A model generated the notes under the pieces. It did no database searches. It had not been told where the DNA came from and saw nothing but the letters and a program-made list of their open reading frames with translations. This document shows, piece after piece, positions 18,180 through 27,670 of a stretch of 64,000 nucleotides of DNA (position 1 is the stretch's first letter; every line of letters starts with the position of its first letter). The position numbers and the translations under genes are program-made. The stretch is from Nostoc sp. C052 (GTDB taxonomy: Bacteria > Cyanobacteriota > Cyanobacteriia > Cyanobacteriales > Nostocaceae), in assembly GCF_013393905.1 (NCBI RefSeq), contig NZ_CP040272.1, forward strand, positions 7,139,501-7,203,500. The letters run 5' to 3'.

Positions 18180-19499
18180 TTAAACCTGCAATGAAATCTC
18201 AGGTTGCTCTATGGGAATTTCGATCGCAAATTCTGCTCCTTTACCAACAGATGAGTTACAGGTAATATTTCCTCGGTGTTTTTTGACGATAATCTGATAG
18301 CTAATAGATAATCCTAGCCCACTACCTTTACCCACAGGTTTTGTGGTAAAAAATGGGTCAAATAAACGCGATCGCAATGATTCTTCAATCCCAAGACCAT
18401 TATCTGCGATCGCAATTTTGACCATATTTAAGTCTGTCACCTCTGTATGAATCCGAATTTGGGGAGTAGAAAGTAGGGAGTAGGGAGGAGAAGATTTATT
18501 CTCCACTCCCTCTTCTATTGCATCAATAGCATTATTCAACAAATGCATAAATACTTGATTTAGTTCACTCGCGTAACAAGTTACTAGGGGTAAATTACCA
18601 TAATCTTTCACTATAATAATTGCCGAGCGTTCGGCTGTTTCTCTGAGCCGATGTTGTAACATCACCAAAGTATTTTCAATGTCTTCATGGATATTTACCC
18701 GCTTCATCTCTGCCTCATCGTGCCGAGAGAAGTGTTGTAGCGCCAGTACAATTTCCCGAATCCGATCAGAGCCTCTATACATTGCACCTATCAGGTTTTG
18801 TAGATCCTTAATCATAAAATTCAGGTCTATATCTTTGGCTATTTCCTGAATTTTTGGTGTGGGTTTGGGATATTCCTGTTGATAGACCTCGATCATATTT
18901 ACTAGGTCTTCTACATATTGACCAGCATATTGGAGATTCCCATAAATGAAACTGATTGGATTGTTAATCTCATGAGCCAGCCCAGCTACTAACTGTCCCA
19001 ACGCCACCATCTTTTCGTTCTGAATTTGTTGAACTTGAGAGGCTTGCAAATTATTTAAAGCCTGTTGGAGTAAAAAGTTTTTTTCTTGTAGTTTAACTTG
19101 GAGCAAACGTAAATTAATCTGGTTTTCAATTCGCAACACTACCTCTGCCCCATGAAACGGTTTGGCAATATAATCTACACCACCAACATCAAAAGCTTTT
19201 ACCTTATCTACAACATCATCCAGGGCGCTAATAAAAATTACTGGAACTTCGCAAGTTTTCTCGTCAGCTTTCAGTTGTTGACAAACTTCATAGCCATCCA
19301 TCCCTGGCATGTTGATATCCAGCAAAATTACATCAGGCAAAACCATTTGACATGCAGTCAGTGCCATTTTACCGTTTAAGGCTTTGCGAACTTCAAAACC
19401 TTGTGCAGTCAACATCGCCGATAAAAGCCGTAAATTATCTGGCGTATCATCTACCACCAAAATATTTCTTTTGTAATTGTTAGTTTGATTAAAATGCAT
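18180..19499 (-). CDS. Response-regulator/histidine kinase hybrid (REC-HisKA-HATPase)
   Basis: A 439-residue soluble protein. An N-terminal receiver domain (residues 14-130) has NILVVDD, the phospho-acceptor Asp in DVILLDINMPGMDGYE, and the Lys in YIAKPF. A coiled coil follows, then HisKA with the phosphorylatable His in LVAGLAHEINNPISF. The HATPase has N-box MHLLNNAIDAIEEG, G1 IADNGLGIEE and G2 GKGSGLGLSISYQI. This REC-first layout is frequent in cyanobacteria. A short Ser/Pro-rich insert after the N box (about 330-343) is encoded by spacer-like GGGAGTAG repeats. It lies downstream of two other signalling genes and shares a similar REC domain with the next one. Confidence 0.9.
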   Translation of the reverse strand: MHFNQTNNYKRNILVVDDTPDNLRLLSAMLTAQGFEVRKALNGKMALTACQMVLPDVILLDINMPGMDGYEVCQQLKADEKTCEVPVIFISALDDVVDKVKAFDVGGVDYIAKPFHGAEVVLRIENQINLRLLQVKLQEKNFLLQQALNNLQASQVQQIQNEKMVALGQLVAGLAHEINNPISFIYGNLQYAGQYVEDLVNMIEVYQQEYPKPTPKIQEIAKDIDLNFMIKDLQNLIGAMYRGSDRIREIVLALQHFSRHDEAEMKRVNIHEDIENTLVMLQHRLRETAERSAIIIVKDYGNLPLVTCYASELNQVFMHLLNNAIDAIEEGVENKSSPPYSLLSTPQIRIHTEVTDLNMVKIAIADNGLGIEESLRSRLFDPFFTTKPVGKGSGLGLSISYQIIVKKHRGNITCNSSVGKGAEFAIEIPIEQPEISLQV

Positions 19500-19766
19500 T
19501 ATTATCAGAAGTTATGCGTATAATTATTGAGGATAGTAAATGCTTATTTGAAATCACCCTAAAATTTGCTGACCAATTTCACCAAAATACTTATATTTAT
19601 AGTCTAACTCCCACGGTGGTTAGAGAGTTTTGCTGAATATAAAAGCTATTAACCAATTATGAGCTTTATCTAAGGGGAGCAACTTTTTAAAACAAGGTGT
19701 ACTTGTTTAAAATCCTTAAATTGATTTATGGAATTTGCCTCCTACTTATCCCCGATTATTTAATAT

Positions 19767-21602
19767 CTACCATTGAGGCGCTGCGGCGAGCAACTTCAGA
19801 ACTAATTGTTGTTCTATGGGTTGAGAAAACAGATATCCTTGAGCAAAATTACAGTTTAAACTTCTCAATTGCGCTAACTGTTCTTCTGTTTCGACACCTT
19901 CTGCGATCGCACTCATCCCCATTGAGTTAGCAATACCAATCATTGCTGGTACTAACCCCATATTTTCTTTATTCTCCTGCATACGTTTGACGAAAGACTG
20001 ATCGATTTTAAGTGCATTAAAAGGAAAGCTGTGCAGGTAACTTAGAGATGAATATCCTGTACCAAAGTCATCCATAATTAACTTAATTTTTCGCTGCTTT
20101 AGTTGTTGCAGAATTAGTTTAATTGCATGACTGTTTTCCATAATTACACTTTCGGTAATTTCTAATTCCAAATATGCCGGATCTATTTTATTTTCATAAA
20201 TTATTCGGTCGATTTGTTGTACAAAATTCGGCTGTAAAAATAATCTAGCACTCAAATTGACACTCATAGTTAGAGGTTCTGGTGTCACCGGAAAATGTTG
20301 CCAGATGCTTAATTGATGACAAGCTGACTGTAATACCCAAGTATTGATGGCATTAATCAAACCCGTTTCTTCAGCCACAGGAATAAATTCTGTGGGAGAA
20401 ACTAAACCACGAATCGGATGTCGCCAGCGCACCAAGGCTTCAAATCCAGAAATAATACCTGTATTCAAAGAAACAATTGGCTGATAATAAACGAGGAATT
20501 CTTGCCTTTCCACAGCCCTTCGTAGGTCATTTTCTAACTCTAAAAGCTGAATAGCCTCCTGATGCATTGCTGGATTGAAGACGTGATATTTACCTCTTCC
20601 TTGAGCCTTAGCCCGATACATTGCTGTATCAGCATCTCGCAATAAATACTCTGGGCGATCGTAATCTTTATTACCCCAACTAATGCCAATACTGGCATTC
20701 ATAAATACTTCATATCTTGATAGTTTAAAAGCAAGGGATAGCTGTTGCAAAATCTGTTCAGCAACTTGGATTGCTATATTGATATCTGTGATATTTTCTA
20801 GGAGGACGCCAAATTCGTCACCGCCCAATCGTGCTAGAGTATCAATAGGAATCAAACATGCTTGCAGGCGGCGGGCGATGCCTATCAGCAATTCATCTCC
20901 CACCAAATGGCCGAGAGAATCATTGACAACTTTGAAGCGATCGCAGTCCAAAAAAAGCACTGCAAACTGATAACTAGATTCTTGCTTCGCCCGATTTAGA
21001 GCATTTTCTAGTCGCCTAATAAATAAAACTCGGTTTGGTAATCCAGTCAGTGAATCATGCAATGCTATATCTAGCAATTGGCTTTGCAATTTCTGGCGTG
21101 AATGGATTTCTTGTTGAAGTTTTTGGAGAGTTTTTTCTAGCTCACTAGTCCGCTCTTTTACCCGATCTTCTAGTTCGGCATTTAGTTTCAATATTTCTAA
21201 CCGCGCCGATCTCAATGCCAGTTGATTTTGCACGCGTATTAAAACTTCTTGAAACTCAAAAGGTTTGGTAATGTAGTCTACACCCCCCACTCTAAAGGCT
21301 TTAACTTTATCAAAAACATCATCTAAAGCGCTAATAAAAATCACCGGAATATCGGCTGTTAGTTCCCAAGCTTTAAAAGTCTGACAAATTTCATAGCCAT
21401 CTACTTCTGGCATCATAATATCGAGTAGAATCAAATCCGGTAATACTGTTTGAGTTGCTGTCAGTGCCATTTGCCAGTTTAAGGCTTTACGAACGTTATA
21501 CCCTTCCCTTGTCAATATGGAGGATAAAACTCGGAGGTTATCCGCCATATCATCAATGATCAAAATATCTTTTTTATCAGGGTCTAAATGCTCGTAATTC
21601 AT
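19767..21602 (-). CDS. REC-GGDEF-EAL cyclic-di-GMP regulator
   Basis: A 611-residue protein. The receiver domain is at residues 12-128 (DLILLDIMMPEVDGYE, YITKPFEF), followed by a coiled coil (about 135-175). The diguanylate cyclase has an intact ARLGGDEFGVLL. The EAL phosphodiesterase keeps EALVRWRHP, NLSARLF, ELEITES, DDFGTGYSSLSYL, KIDQSFV and EGVETEEQ. Both enzymatic halves look catalytically competent. Its ATG overlaps the stop of the upstream kinase by four bases (ATGA), so the kinase probably phosphorylates this protein. Confidence 0.93.
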   Translation of the reverse strand: MNYEHLDPDKKDILIIDDMADNLRVLSSILTREGYNVRKALNWQMALTATQTVLPDLILLDIMMPEVDGYEICQTFKAWELTADIPVIFISALDDVFDKVKAFRVGGVDYITKPFEFQEVLIRVQNQLALRSARLEILKLNAELEDRVKERTSELEKTLQKLQQEIHSRQKLQSQLLDIALHDSLTGLPNRVLFIRRLENALNRAKQESSYQFAVLFLDCDRFKVVNDSLGHLVGDELLIGIARRLQACLIPIDTLARLGGDEFGVLLENITDINIAIQVAEQILQQLSLAFKLSRYEVFMNASIGISWGNKDYDRPEYLLRDADTAMYRAKAQGRGKYHVFNPAMHQEAIQLLELENDLRRAVERQEFLVYYQPIVSLNTGIISGFEALVRWRHPIRGLVSPTEFIPVAEETGLINAINTWVLQSACHQLSIWQHFPVTPEPLTMSVNLSARLFLQPNFVQQIDRIIYENKIDPAYLELEITESVIMENSHAIKLILQQLKQRKIKLIMDDFGTGYSSLSYLHSFPFNALKIDQSFVKRMQENKENMGLVPAMIGIANSMGMSAIAEGVETEEQLAQLRSLNCNFAQGYLFSQPIEQQLVLKLLAAAPQW

Positions 21603-24600
21603 TCTACGTTGGTTCTAGTCAATTCCATGATTTTCTCAAACTGGTAGTTATTTGCTAAATCCCTAAGAACTTGGAAAACTTGACCATTATCTGATGGAAT
21701 TTGCTTGAGTAACTCTAAAATCAGTTCATCGCTACAGCTGGCTGCGGCGTAGTGGATCTGTTGGAGCCACTCAGGTGACATTTGTGATAAATGTCTCAGG
21801 AGTTCGGCAGCACTGACAAACATCTGTGTAGATTGATCCACAAACACTGTGTTTGTGGTTTCTACTTGGTTGGTATATTTTAAACCCAGATGTTGGCTCA
21901 GTTTTTCCAATAATACTTCTTGTGTGAATGGCTTGCGAATAAAATCGTCGCAACCAATGGATAAAATTTTCTGTCGTTCTTCCTCAAAGGCGCTGGCAGT
22001 TAAGGCAATAACGATCGTGTGTGTATTGGGGCGATCTGGCGTTGCTTCAGAGAAGTTGTAAGGAGAAGCCAAGGCTGTTGGCATTAACTTTGCCAACGCA
22101 GCACTAGTTGCTTCGCCTACGGGAGACGCTTTGCGTACAACTTTGATTGTCTCGGAGTTAGCTGAATCGGTTAACCCTCCTGTCAGGTAATGGCTTCCCG
22201 ATGATGCCAGTTGTTTGAATTTTGGGAACCTCCGCAATGTATTGGCTTCCCCATGTCCGATTTCTCTAGCTTTAATTATTCTTGTGGCTTCATAACCGTC
22301 CATAACTGGCATTCGCATATCCATAAAAATCAAGTGTGGTTGCCAAGATTCCCAATTTGCGATCGCTTCACGACCATCTGTAGCTTCCCGGACTTCAAAA
22401 CCTAGAGATGTAAGAATTTTAACTAGCAATAGACGGCTTTCTCTGGAGTCATCAACTACTAAGATACGGTATGCTTTCTCACTAAGGGTTAAAGCTATAA
22501 TTTTGGATTTAATTTGATTTGTCGGGATTTCTCTGGGGCAAGTGAGAGCAATCTGAATATTAAAGGTAAATGTACTACCCACACCAGGTATACTGCTGAC
22601 ACTAATATCTCCCCCCATCAGTTGTACATATTTGCGACTAATCGCCAAACCTAATCCCGTCCCTTGTTGCGATTTTCTGCCGATTTCAGTTTGCTCAAAA
22701 GCCTCAAACAACAAGTCAAGTTCTTGAGGAGCAATACCACAGCCAGTATCTTGGATCTCGAAGATTAGGGAGTGGGGAGTGGGGAGTGGGGAGTGGGGAT
22801 TAGAGATTGGGAATTGGGGATTGGTTATTAATTCCTCTACCCCTGCTTCCTGCTTCCTACTCCCCACTCCCCAGTCCCCATCCCCCAGTCTCACACTTAA
22901 TGTCACGCTCCCCGAATCAGTAAATTTGATGGCATTTCCTAAGAGATTGATCAAGACTTGACACAGTTTATTTTCATCCGTTTCTATGTACTTAGGAATA
23001 TCTTGTGTATATTTAAACAGTAATTCTAAATTTTTAGATGCAGCACGCAAGTGCAACATTTCTTCTAAGTTCTTCAATAGATGAATTAAGTCAAAGCTGC
23101 TGCGATTTAATGTGATTCTGCCAGCTTCGATTTTGGACATTTCTAGAATGTCGTTAATTAAGTTGAGTAGATGTTCGCCAGCCCGATTAATAATTGCTAA
23201 GTTTTCTTGATGTTCGTCAGATAGTGAATAATCTCGACTCATAACTTGGGTAAAACCCAGAATGGCGTTGAGTGGGGTACGCAGTTCGTGGCTCATGTTA
23301 GCCAAGAATTCACTTTTGGCGAGGTTGGCGGCGGCGCTTCGCGCGGCTTCTCGAACAGCAGCTTGTTGCTCTTGTGCAGCGATTTTTTGTGATTCAATCA
23401 GTTCTTCTTGGGTGGTTTGCAGTTGCTCAATCACTTGTTGAAACTCTTCAGTACGTTTTTTGACTTGAGCCTCTAAGGTGCGATTGTATTCTGCTAATAA
23501 TTTTTCTGTTTGCTTGCGTTGGGTGATATCAAAAAATGTAGCGATCGCAAAAGCTAGATTCCCCGATTCATCATAAATTGGCTTTCCTAAAACCTCAATG
23601 GGAATAATCTTGCCACAACGGCGAATTTCCATATTGTCAATTCTGGTGCTTTCCCCAAGCAATGCTCGCGAAATTGGTAGGCGATCGCAAGGGTAAAGTT
23701 GATCTGTCCCGGCAAGGTAAGCTTGATATACCTCTGATAATTCTTCGGTGTTAACTTCTGCTAGCGCTCCTTGACCAAGAATTTGCTGCCCAATTTGATT
23801 TATATAATAAGGTTCACCTTCTGCATCGATAATAAATACACCTACCGGCATGGCTTCTAAAAATTGAGTTAGCCGACTCTGACTGTGAGACAGTGCCTCA
23901 TTTAAAACCTGCATCTCGGCATTCTTTGCTGACAAAGCACTGAAGGATGCTTGGAGTTGCTTTGCCATAGTTTCAAATGACTTTGCTAGTTCCCCCAGTT
24001 CATCGGAACGCTGAATTTCTGGTGTTTGCTCCCATTCACCTTGAGCAATTTTCTTCGCTGATGCGTTTAATTGTAAAATCGGTTTAATTACCCAGCGAGC
24101 AGTCAAAATCCCAATTCTTGTCGCTACTAAAAAAGCAACTATGCACAACAAAATAGTAATACGGGTGTTAGCGTTAATTTCCTCCATAAATTCACCTTCA
24201 GGAATCACCGCCACAATTAGCCAATCTAAACCCAATTCATCCTTCCAGTTTTTTACCTGCACAAAATAACGCATTCCGTCGGCAGTAAAACTTAGCTGTT
24301 GCTTATTTACAACAAACTTAAGACTGCCAAAGTGTTTGATTAAAGACTGTGTTGTAAGTCTAATTAAATAATTTTGACTATTTAATGCTGATAGCCGTTT
24401 TCCTTTACCATTGATGATTGTGTATGGTGGCTCGCTTGTAGAAGAAGCTACCATATATCCAGAACGCTCTAAAATAAAAGTTTTACCCGACTCTTTGATT
24501 TTTAAGTTGGCTAAAAATTTGCCGATTTGTGATAGAAGTAAATCAACACTAATCACCCCAACAAATTTGCGATTTTTATCGTAAATAGGATAGCTGGAAG

Positions 24601-25228
24601 ATATGGATAAAATTTCTGGTTTATCTTCCCATTGATAAATTTGACTCCAAACTCGTTTGCCAATCTTGACTGGATCTGCATACCAAGCTTCTAGGCGAGG
24701 ATCGTAATTTTTTACTTGCTGCAAATGGCGACGATTTCCTTGGTTGTCTGTAGGATAAATATAAAGTTTGCCTATACCATTCTTTTGGCTAACTTCATTA
24801 ATCAAGAGCTTGCCATTATCTAGACGTTCAACGCCGATAAATTCACCTTTGGGATTGGCAAAACTGTTGTAGCCAACATTGAAAACCTGCATTTGTTTCC
24901 AAAAGTAATTGCTAGTAGTTTTAAAATCCGAAAGGTTGAGCAAACCTAGCTCAACTGCATCTAAATTGATTTGATTAATTTGCTTTGGGGTTGTTAAATA
25001 GCTATCAAGATGCTGTTCAATGCGATCGCAGATTTCATTTTCTAATTGAGTAGCAAGCTCATTTACGGCTTTTTGGCCATTTTGATACGAAAGATAGCCT
25101 ACAAGTCCCACTGCCCCACAAATTTGTAGTATGAAGGGCACAATCAGAACATATCGTAGGGGCATTTTGGCATAAACTTTGCCAACTAAACAATTAATAG
25201 ATTTGACGGGCTGAAGTTTGGATAACAT
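21599..25228 (-). CDS. Membrane hybrid sensor kinase (Cache-HAMP-PAS-HisKA-HATPase-REC)
   Basis: A 1209-residue protein. TM1 is at about 27-50 and a double-Cache sensor lies outside the membrane (about 55-340). TM2 is at about 353-378 (ITILLCIVAFLVATRIG), then HAMP, a PAS domain (about 465-575) and a coiled coil. HisKA carries FLANMSHELRTPLNAILGF. The HATPase has LINLLGNAIKFTDSG, QDTGCGIAP and GTGLGLAISRKYV. The C-terminal receiver has LIFMDMRMPVMDGYE and DDFIRKPF. Two repeat-encoded inserts interrupt domains: about 42 residues in the HATPase (779-821) and about 80 residues in REC (984-1068). It overlaps the downstream GGDEF-EAL gene by four bases. Confidence 0.92.
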   Translation of the reverse strand: MLSKLQPVKSINCLVGKVYAKMPLRYVLIVPFILQICGAVGLVGYLSYQNGQKAVNELATQLENEICDRIEQHLDSYLTTPKQINQINLDAVELGLLNLSDFKTTSNYFWKQMQVFNVGYNSFANPKGEFIGVERLDNGKLLINEVSQKNGIGKLYIYPTDNQGNRRHLQQVKNYDPRLEAWYADPVKIGKRVWSQIYQWEDKPEILSISSSYPIYDKNRKFVGVISVDLLLSQIGKFLANLKIKESGKTFILERSGYMVASSTSEPPYTIINGKGKRLSALNSQNYLIRLTTQSLIKHFGSLKFVVNKQQLSFTADGMRYFVQVKNWKDELGLDWLIVAVIPEGEFMEEINANTRITILLCIVAFLVATRIGILTARWVIKPILQLNASAKKIAQGEWEQTPEIQRSDELGELAKSFETMAKQLQASFSALSAKNAEMQVLNEALSHSQSRLTQFLEAMPVGVFIIDAEGEPYYINQIGQQILGQGALAEVNTEELSEVYQAYLAGTDQLYPCDRLPISRALLGESTRIDNMEIRRCGKIIPIEVLGKPIYDESGNLAFAIATFFDITQRKQTEKLLAEYNRTLEAQVKKRTEEFQQVIEQLQTTQEELIESQKIAAQEQQAAVREAARSAAANLAKSEFLANMSHELRTPLNAILGFTQVMSRDYSLSDEHQENLAIINRAGEHLLNLINDILEMSKIEAGRITLNRSSFDLIHLLKNLEEMLHLRAASKNLELLFKYTQDIPKYIETDENKLCQVLINLLGNAIKFTDSGSVTLSVRLGDGDWGVGSRKQEAGVEELITNPQFPISNPHSPLPTPHSLIFEIQDTGCGIAPQELDLLFEAFEQTEIGRKSQQGTGLGLAISRKYVQLMGGDISVSSIPGVGSTFTFNIQIALTCPREIPTNQIKSKIIALTLSEKAYRILVVDDSRESRLLLVKILTSLGFEVREATDGREAIANWESWQPHLIFMDMRMPVMDGYEATRIIKAREIGHGEANTLRRFPKFKQLASSGSHYLTGGLTDSANSETIKVVRKASPVGEATSAALAKLMPTALASPYNFSEATPDRPNTHTIVIALTASAFEEERQKILSIGCDDFIRKPFTQEVLLEKLSQHLGLKYTNQVETTNTVFVDQSTQMFVSAAELLRHLSQMSPEWLQQIHYAAASCSDELILELLKQIPSDNGQVFQVLRDLANNYQFEKIMELTRTNVE
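22109..22138. repeat. Dispersed repeat inserted in frame within the receiver domain
   Basis: TTGCTTCGCCTACGGGAGAC followed by GCTTTGCGTAC blocks matches the dispersed repeat family of the spacers. Here it is translated (KASPVGEA) within a long extra loop between the phospho-acceptor helix and the next strand of the receiver domain. Confidence 0.7.
22768..22885. repeat. Heptamer tandem repeat inserted in frame within the kinase ATPase domain
   Basis: Four exact GGGAGTG units at 22768-22795 continue into GGGATTAGAG/GGGAATTGG-type units and inverted CTACTCCCCACTCCCC units. This is normally spacer sequence, yet the kinase reading frame continues through it. It codes for a Pro/Ser-rich loop between the N and G1 boxes. 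Confidence 0.8.
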
Positions 25229-25728
25229 TGTTGTTTAATTCTTCCCTAGTATATCTAGGGGTGTTCTGCCATATCAGCTACATTTTGTACCAGCATAATT
25301 ACGGCGTACTATCACTTTAGTCATAGTGCATTATAACATTTTTAAGTATAAAAAAGAACATTTTATACTTATTTAACTAGCTGAGTTCCTCCAACGCCTA
25401 ATTTTCAAACTTTGCGACTGCCAAGGCTGTTCGGGTACGCGATCGCGCCTGAATTCATTTTTATCTGGCAATGTATCAACAGATGTTCTCAGATAAGCTG
25501 AGATTTAACCGATTCCAGTATGCCATTCTAAAATCCAGGTCGCCATTAGCACCCAATCCTAAATTTAATTTTTAATTGCTGATGTCTTGATTTTCCGGTA
25601 TCAAAACCTCTGGGCTTGTGCAAAAATTTATTTTTTACTACAACAATTTTAAAATTGTCATGCAAATACACAGTAAAAACAAAAAAATCCAAAAAAATTT
25701 ACTTTGTATTTTCTATTTTTAAGAAATG
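25229..25728. other. Spacer upstream of the sensor kinase, nothing recognised
   Basis: An AT-rich stretch with one GGTACGCGATCGCGCC patch (HIP1). No credible ORF, RNA gene or strong hairpin was seen. It probably holds the promoter of the kinase operon. Confidence 0.5.
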
Positions 25729-26523
25729 TTAACTTTGTTGTGGAAGTATGTCAACCTCATCGCCAATTTGTAAAATTTTTCCGGCTGACGACGGAGGTAA
25801 TTGGGTGTTGACACTCAAGCTGTAAAAGTGCTTAAAAGGTGTTGGAGAAACCCAATTTGGCAGAGTTGCTTGTCGTTGGGTTGCAAAGATTTTTTGAAAG
25901 TTTGGGTAAGCTTCCCCTAAAAACGAATCGCGTGTTGGAACTATACAACGCTGACACGGGTTAACCCCAAAAAAGTGTACATCTCCCACTCGAAAGGAGA
26001 CTAAATCACCTGGTTCACTAAATAGCTGATCTTCCCAAAATGCTGGTACACCACTAATCTCGATATTTGCACGCATCCGACGGCGCATTTCATCTACACT
26101 TAAACCGGGGAACCAAGAAGCGACCTCTGTTAACGTTGCGGTACTAATTACCGTTGGGCCAAGTGAGTTTTTATCATCAGGAAAACCCATCAGAGAGTTT
26201 TGTCTCAATGTGACAGAAAACTCAAAAAAATCACTCAAAGTTGCTTCTAATGCTTGCCGTTCTTCATCCAGATGAAAAGTTTTTTGCGAGTCGCCACCGG
26301 GGATTTGCAACGAGATAGTTTTATCTAATAGTGCAAATTGTGCCCTTAGTAAAAGAATTTTAGGATGACGCTTGCCATTGACAAATCTACCCTGTTCGTC
26401 AACAATTGCAAACTCTCGGTCATATTGTAGTGCCCCACTAGCAAGAACTCTAGCATTCTCAACTTCAACACCATCTAATGACTTAACTGGATACAATAAA
26501 ACCTTTGCTAGGTAAGGCGTCAT
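25729..26523 (-). CDS. MOSC-domain protein (MOSC N-terminal barrel + MOSC)
   Basis: A 264-residue protein. Its N-terminal beta-barrel begins AKVLLYPVKSLDGVEV and DREFAIVDEQGRFVNGKRHP, typical of YcbX/MOSC_N proteins. The MOSC domain contains MRANIEISG and the cysteine motif GVNPCQRCIVPTRD. That cysteine is the expected molybdenum or sulfur ligand. Relatives reduce N-hydroxylated compounds (YcbX, mARC) or transfer sulfur to the molybdenum cofactor. Unlike E. coli YcbX there is no C-terminal ferredoxin domain. Confidence 0.88.
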   Translation of the reverse strand: MTPYLAKVLLYPVKSLDGVEVENARVLASGALQYDREFAIVDEQGRFVNGKRHPKILLLRAQFALLDKTISLQIPGGDSQKTFHLDEERQALEATLSDFFEFSVTLRQNSLMGFPDDKNSLGPTVISTATLTEVASWFPGLSVDEMRRRMRANIEISGVPAFWEDQLFSEPGDLVSFRVGDVHFFGVNPCQRCIVPTRDSFLGEAYPNFQKIFATQRQATLPNWVSPTPFKHFYSLSVNTQLPPSSAGKILQIGDEVDILPQQS

Positions 26524-26637
26524 AGCAATTTTGGATTTTAGTTCGCACCTTTGTTGCGCTTCCAGCGCAATTTGGATTTTGGATTAAAAATTGGTGTCAG
26601 AATTCTGACTTCTGAATTCTGACTTCTGAATTCTTAA

Positions 26638-27279
26638 TTATGGATATACTGGCGATTTATCGATTCCGCCAACATGATTTAGAGGCCAGAAGCGAACTAC
26701 AGCACGTCCAATAATATTCTGGCGGGGGACAAGACCCCAACAACGGCCGTCGTAACTACTGTTACGATTATCACCTAGTACTAAATATGAATCAGCTGGT
26801 ATGGTCTGGGGTTTTGCTAAAAAAGGCGGCTGTGGCCCTGATTGGCAAACATCAATAACTGTGGTCTGCCCAGAACTGAGGTAATTTGCTTCTGGGAGAG
26901 GTTTATTGTTGATATAAACTTTGCCATCCTTAAGTTGTATTTTTTCTCCAGGTAGGGCAATTATACGTTTAATAAAAGCATCTTGATATTGTTCTTTTTG
27001 TAGCTCTTTTGTCGGTGAAAACACTACTATGTCGCCCCGTTGCGGGTCAGCAAATTTATACTTCAACTTATCGACAATAATTTTGTCTGCTTCCCACTGG
27101 TTTGGTGTACCATGAAGAGTTGGTTCCATTGATCCAGAAGGAATCCAGCGTGCTTCCGCAACAAAGGTACGAATTCCCAGAGCTAGAACAATGCTCAATA
27201 CAATTGTTCTACCTAGCTCTGCGATCCAGGAATTATCAGGTTGTTGACTAGAGTTGTTATCAGACACTTGATTATGCAT
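26638..27279 (-). CDS. lepB: Signal peptidase I
   Basis: A 213-residue membrane-anchored serine protease that removes Sec/Tat signal peptides on the trans side of the membrane. A single N-terminal TM helix (about 22-42) precedes the box with catalytic Ser (IPSGSMEPTLHG). The catalytic Lys is in DAFIKRIIALPGE, and the last conserved box is LGDNRNSSYDGRCWG. Length and motif order are normal for cyanobacterial LepB. The reading frame is separated from the MOSC gene by a short repeat-containing spacer. Confidence 0.95.
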   Translation of the reverse strand: MHNQVSDNNSSQQPDNSWIAELGRTIVLSIVLALGIRTFVAEARWIPSGSMEPTLHGTPNQWEADKIIVDKLKYKFADPQRGDIVVFSPTKELQKEQYQDAFIKRIIALPGEKIQLKDGKVYINNKPLPEANYLSSGQTTVIDVCQSGPQPPFLAKPQTIPADSYLVLGDNRNSSYDGRCWGLVPRQNIIGRAVVRFWPLNHVGGIDKSPVYP

Positions 27280-27670
27280 GAAATTACTTAACTTAACGAA
27301 AGATGTAGGTAATTAACTCGCCTAGTGAGACTTTATCTGTTAATCTTAACGGGAAATTTTTAATTTCCTAGTCATATTTGCATGTTGACTACCAATTTTA
27401 GATTGTGAAGGAGGCAGGGGGCAGGGAGCGGGGGGAAATGACCCCTGACTTCTGCGTTGGAATGAAGGGGGAAATATGTTCTTACGTCCCCCAATAAGAG
27501 TTAAGTGGTTCTCGTACCCTTCGGGAAGCTAGCGCAACATGCCTCTCTTGTTAAAAATAAACTTTTTTTTAAAGCGCGGCAAAAATTTGTTACTGCGATC
27601 GCGAATAAGTTTAACCTAAAAGCATGGTTCTCTGTAATACATAGCCTCCTGTCTAAACTTGGTTATCACT
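27280..27670. other. Divergent spacer with dispersed repeat fragments
   Basis: The spacer lies between divergent lepB and pyrC. It holds G-rich GGCAGGGGGCAGGGAG repeats, and near 27511-27545 a CTCGTACCCTTCGGGAAGC dispersed-repeat fragment. Both gene promoters must be here, but no clear -10/-35 pair could be picked. Confidence 0.5.
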
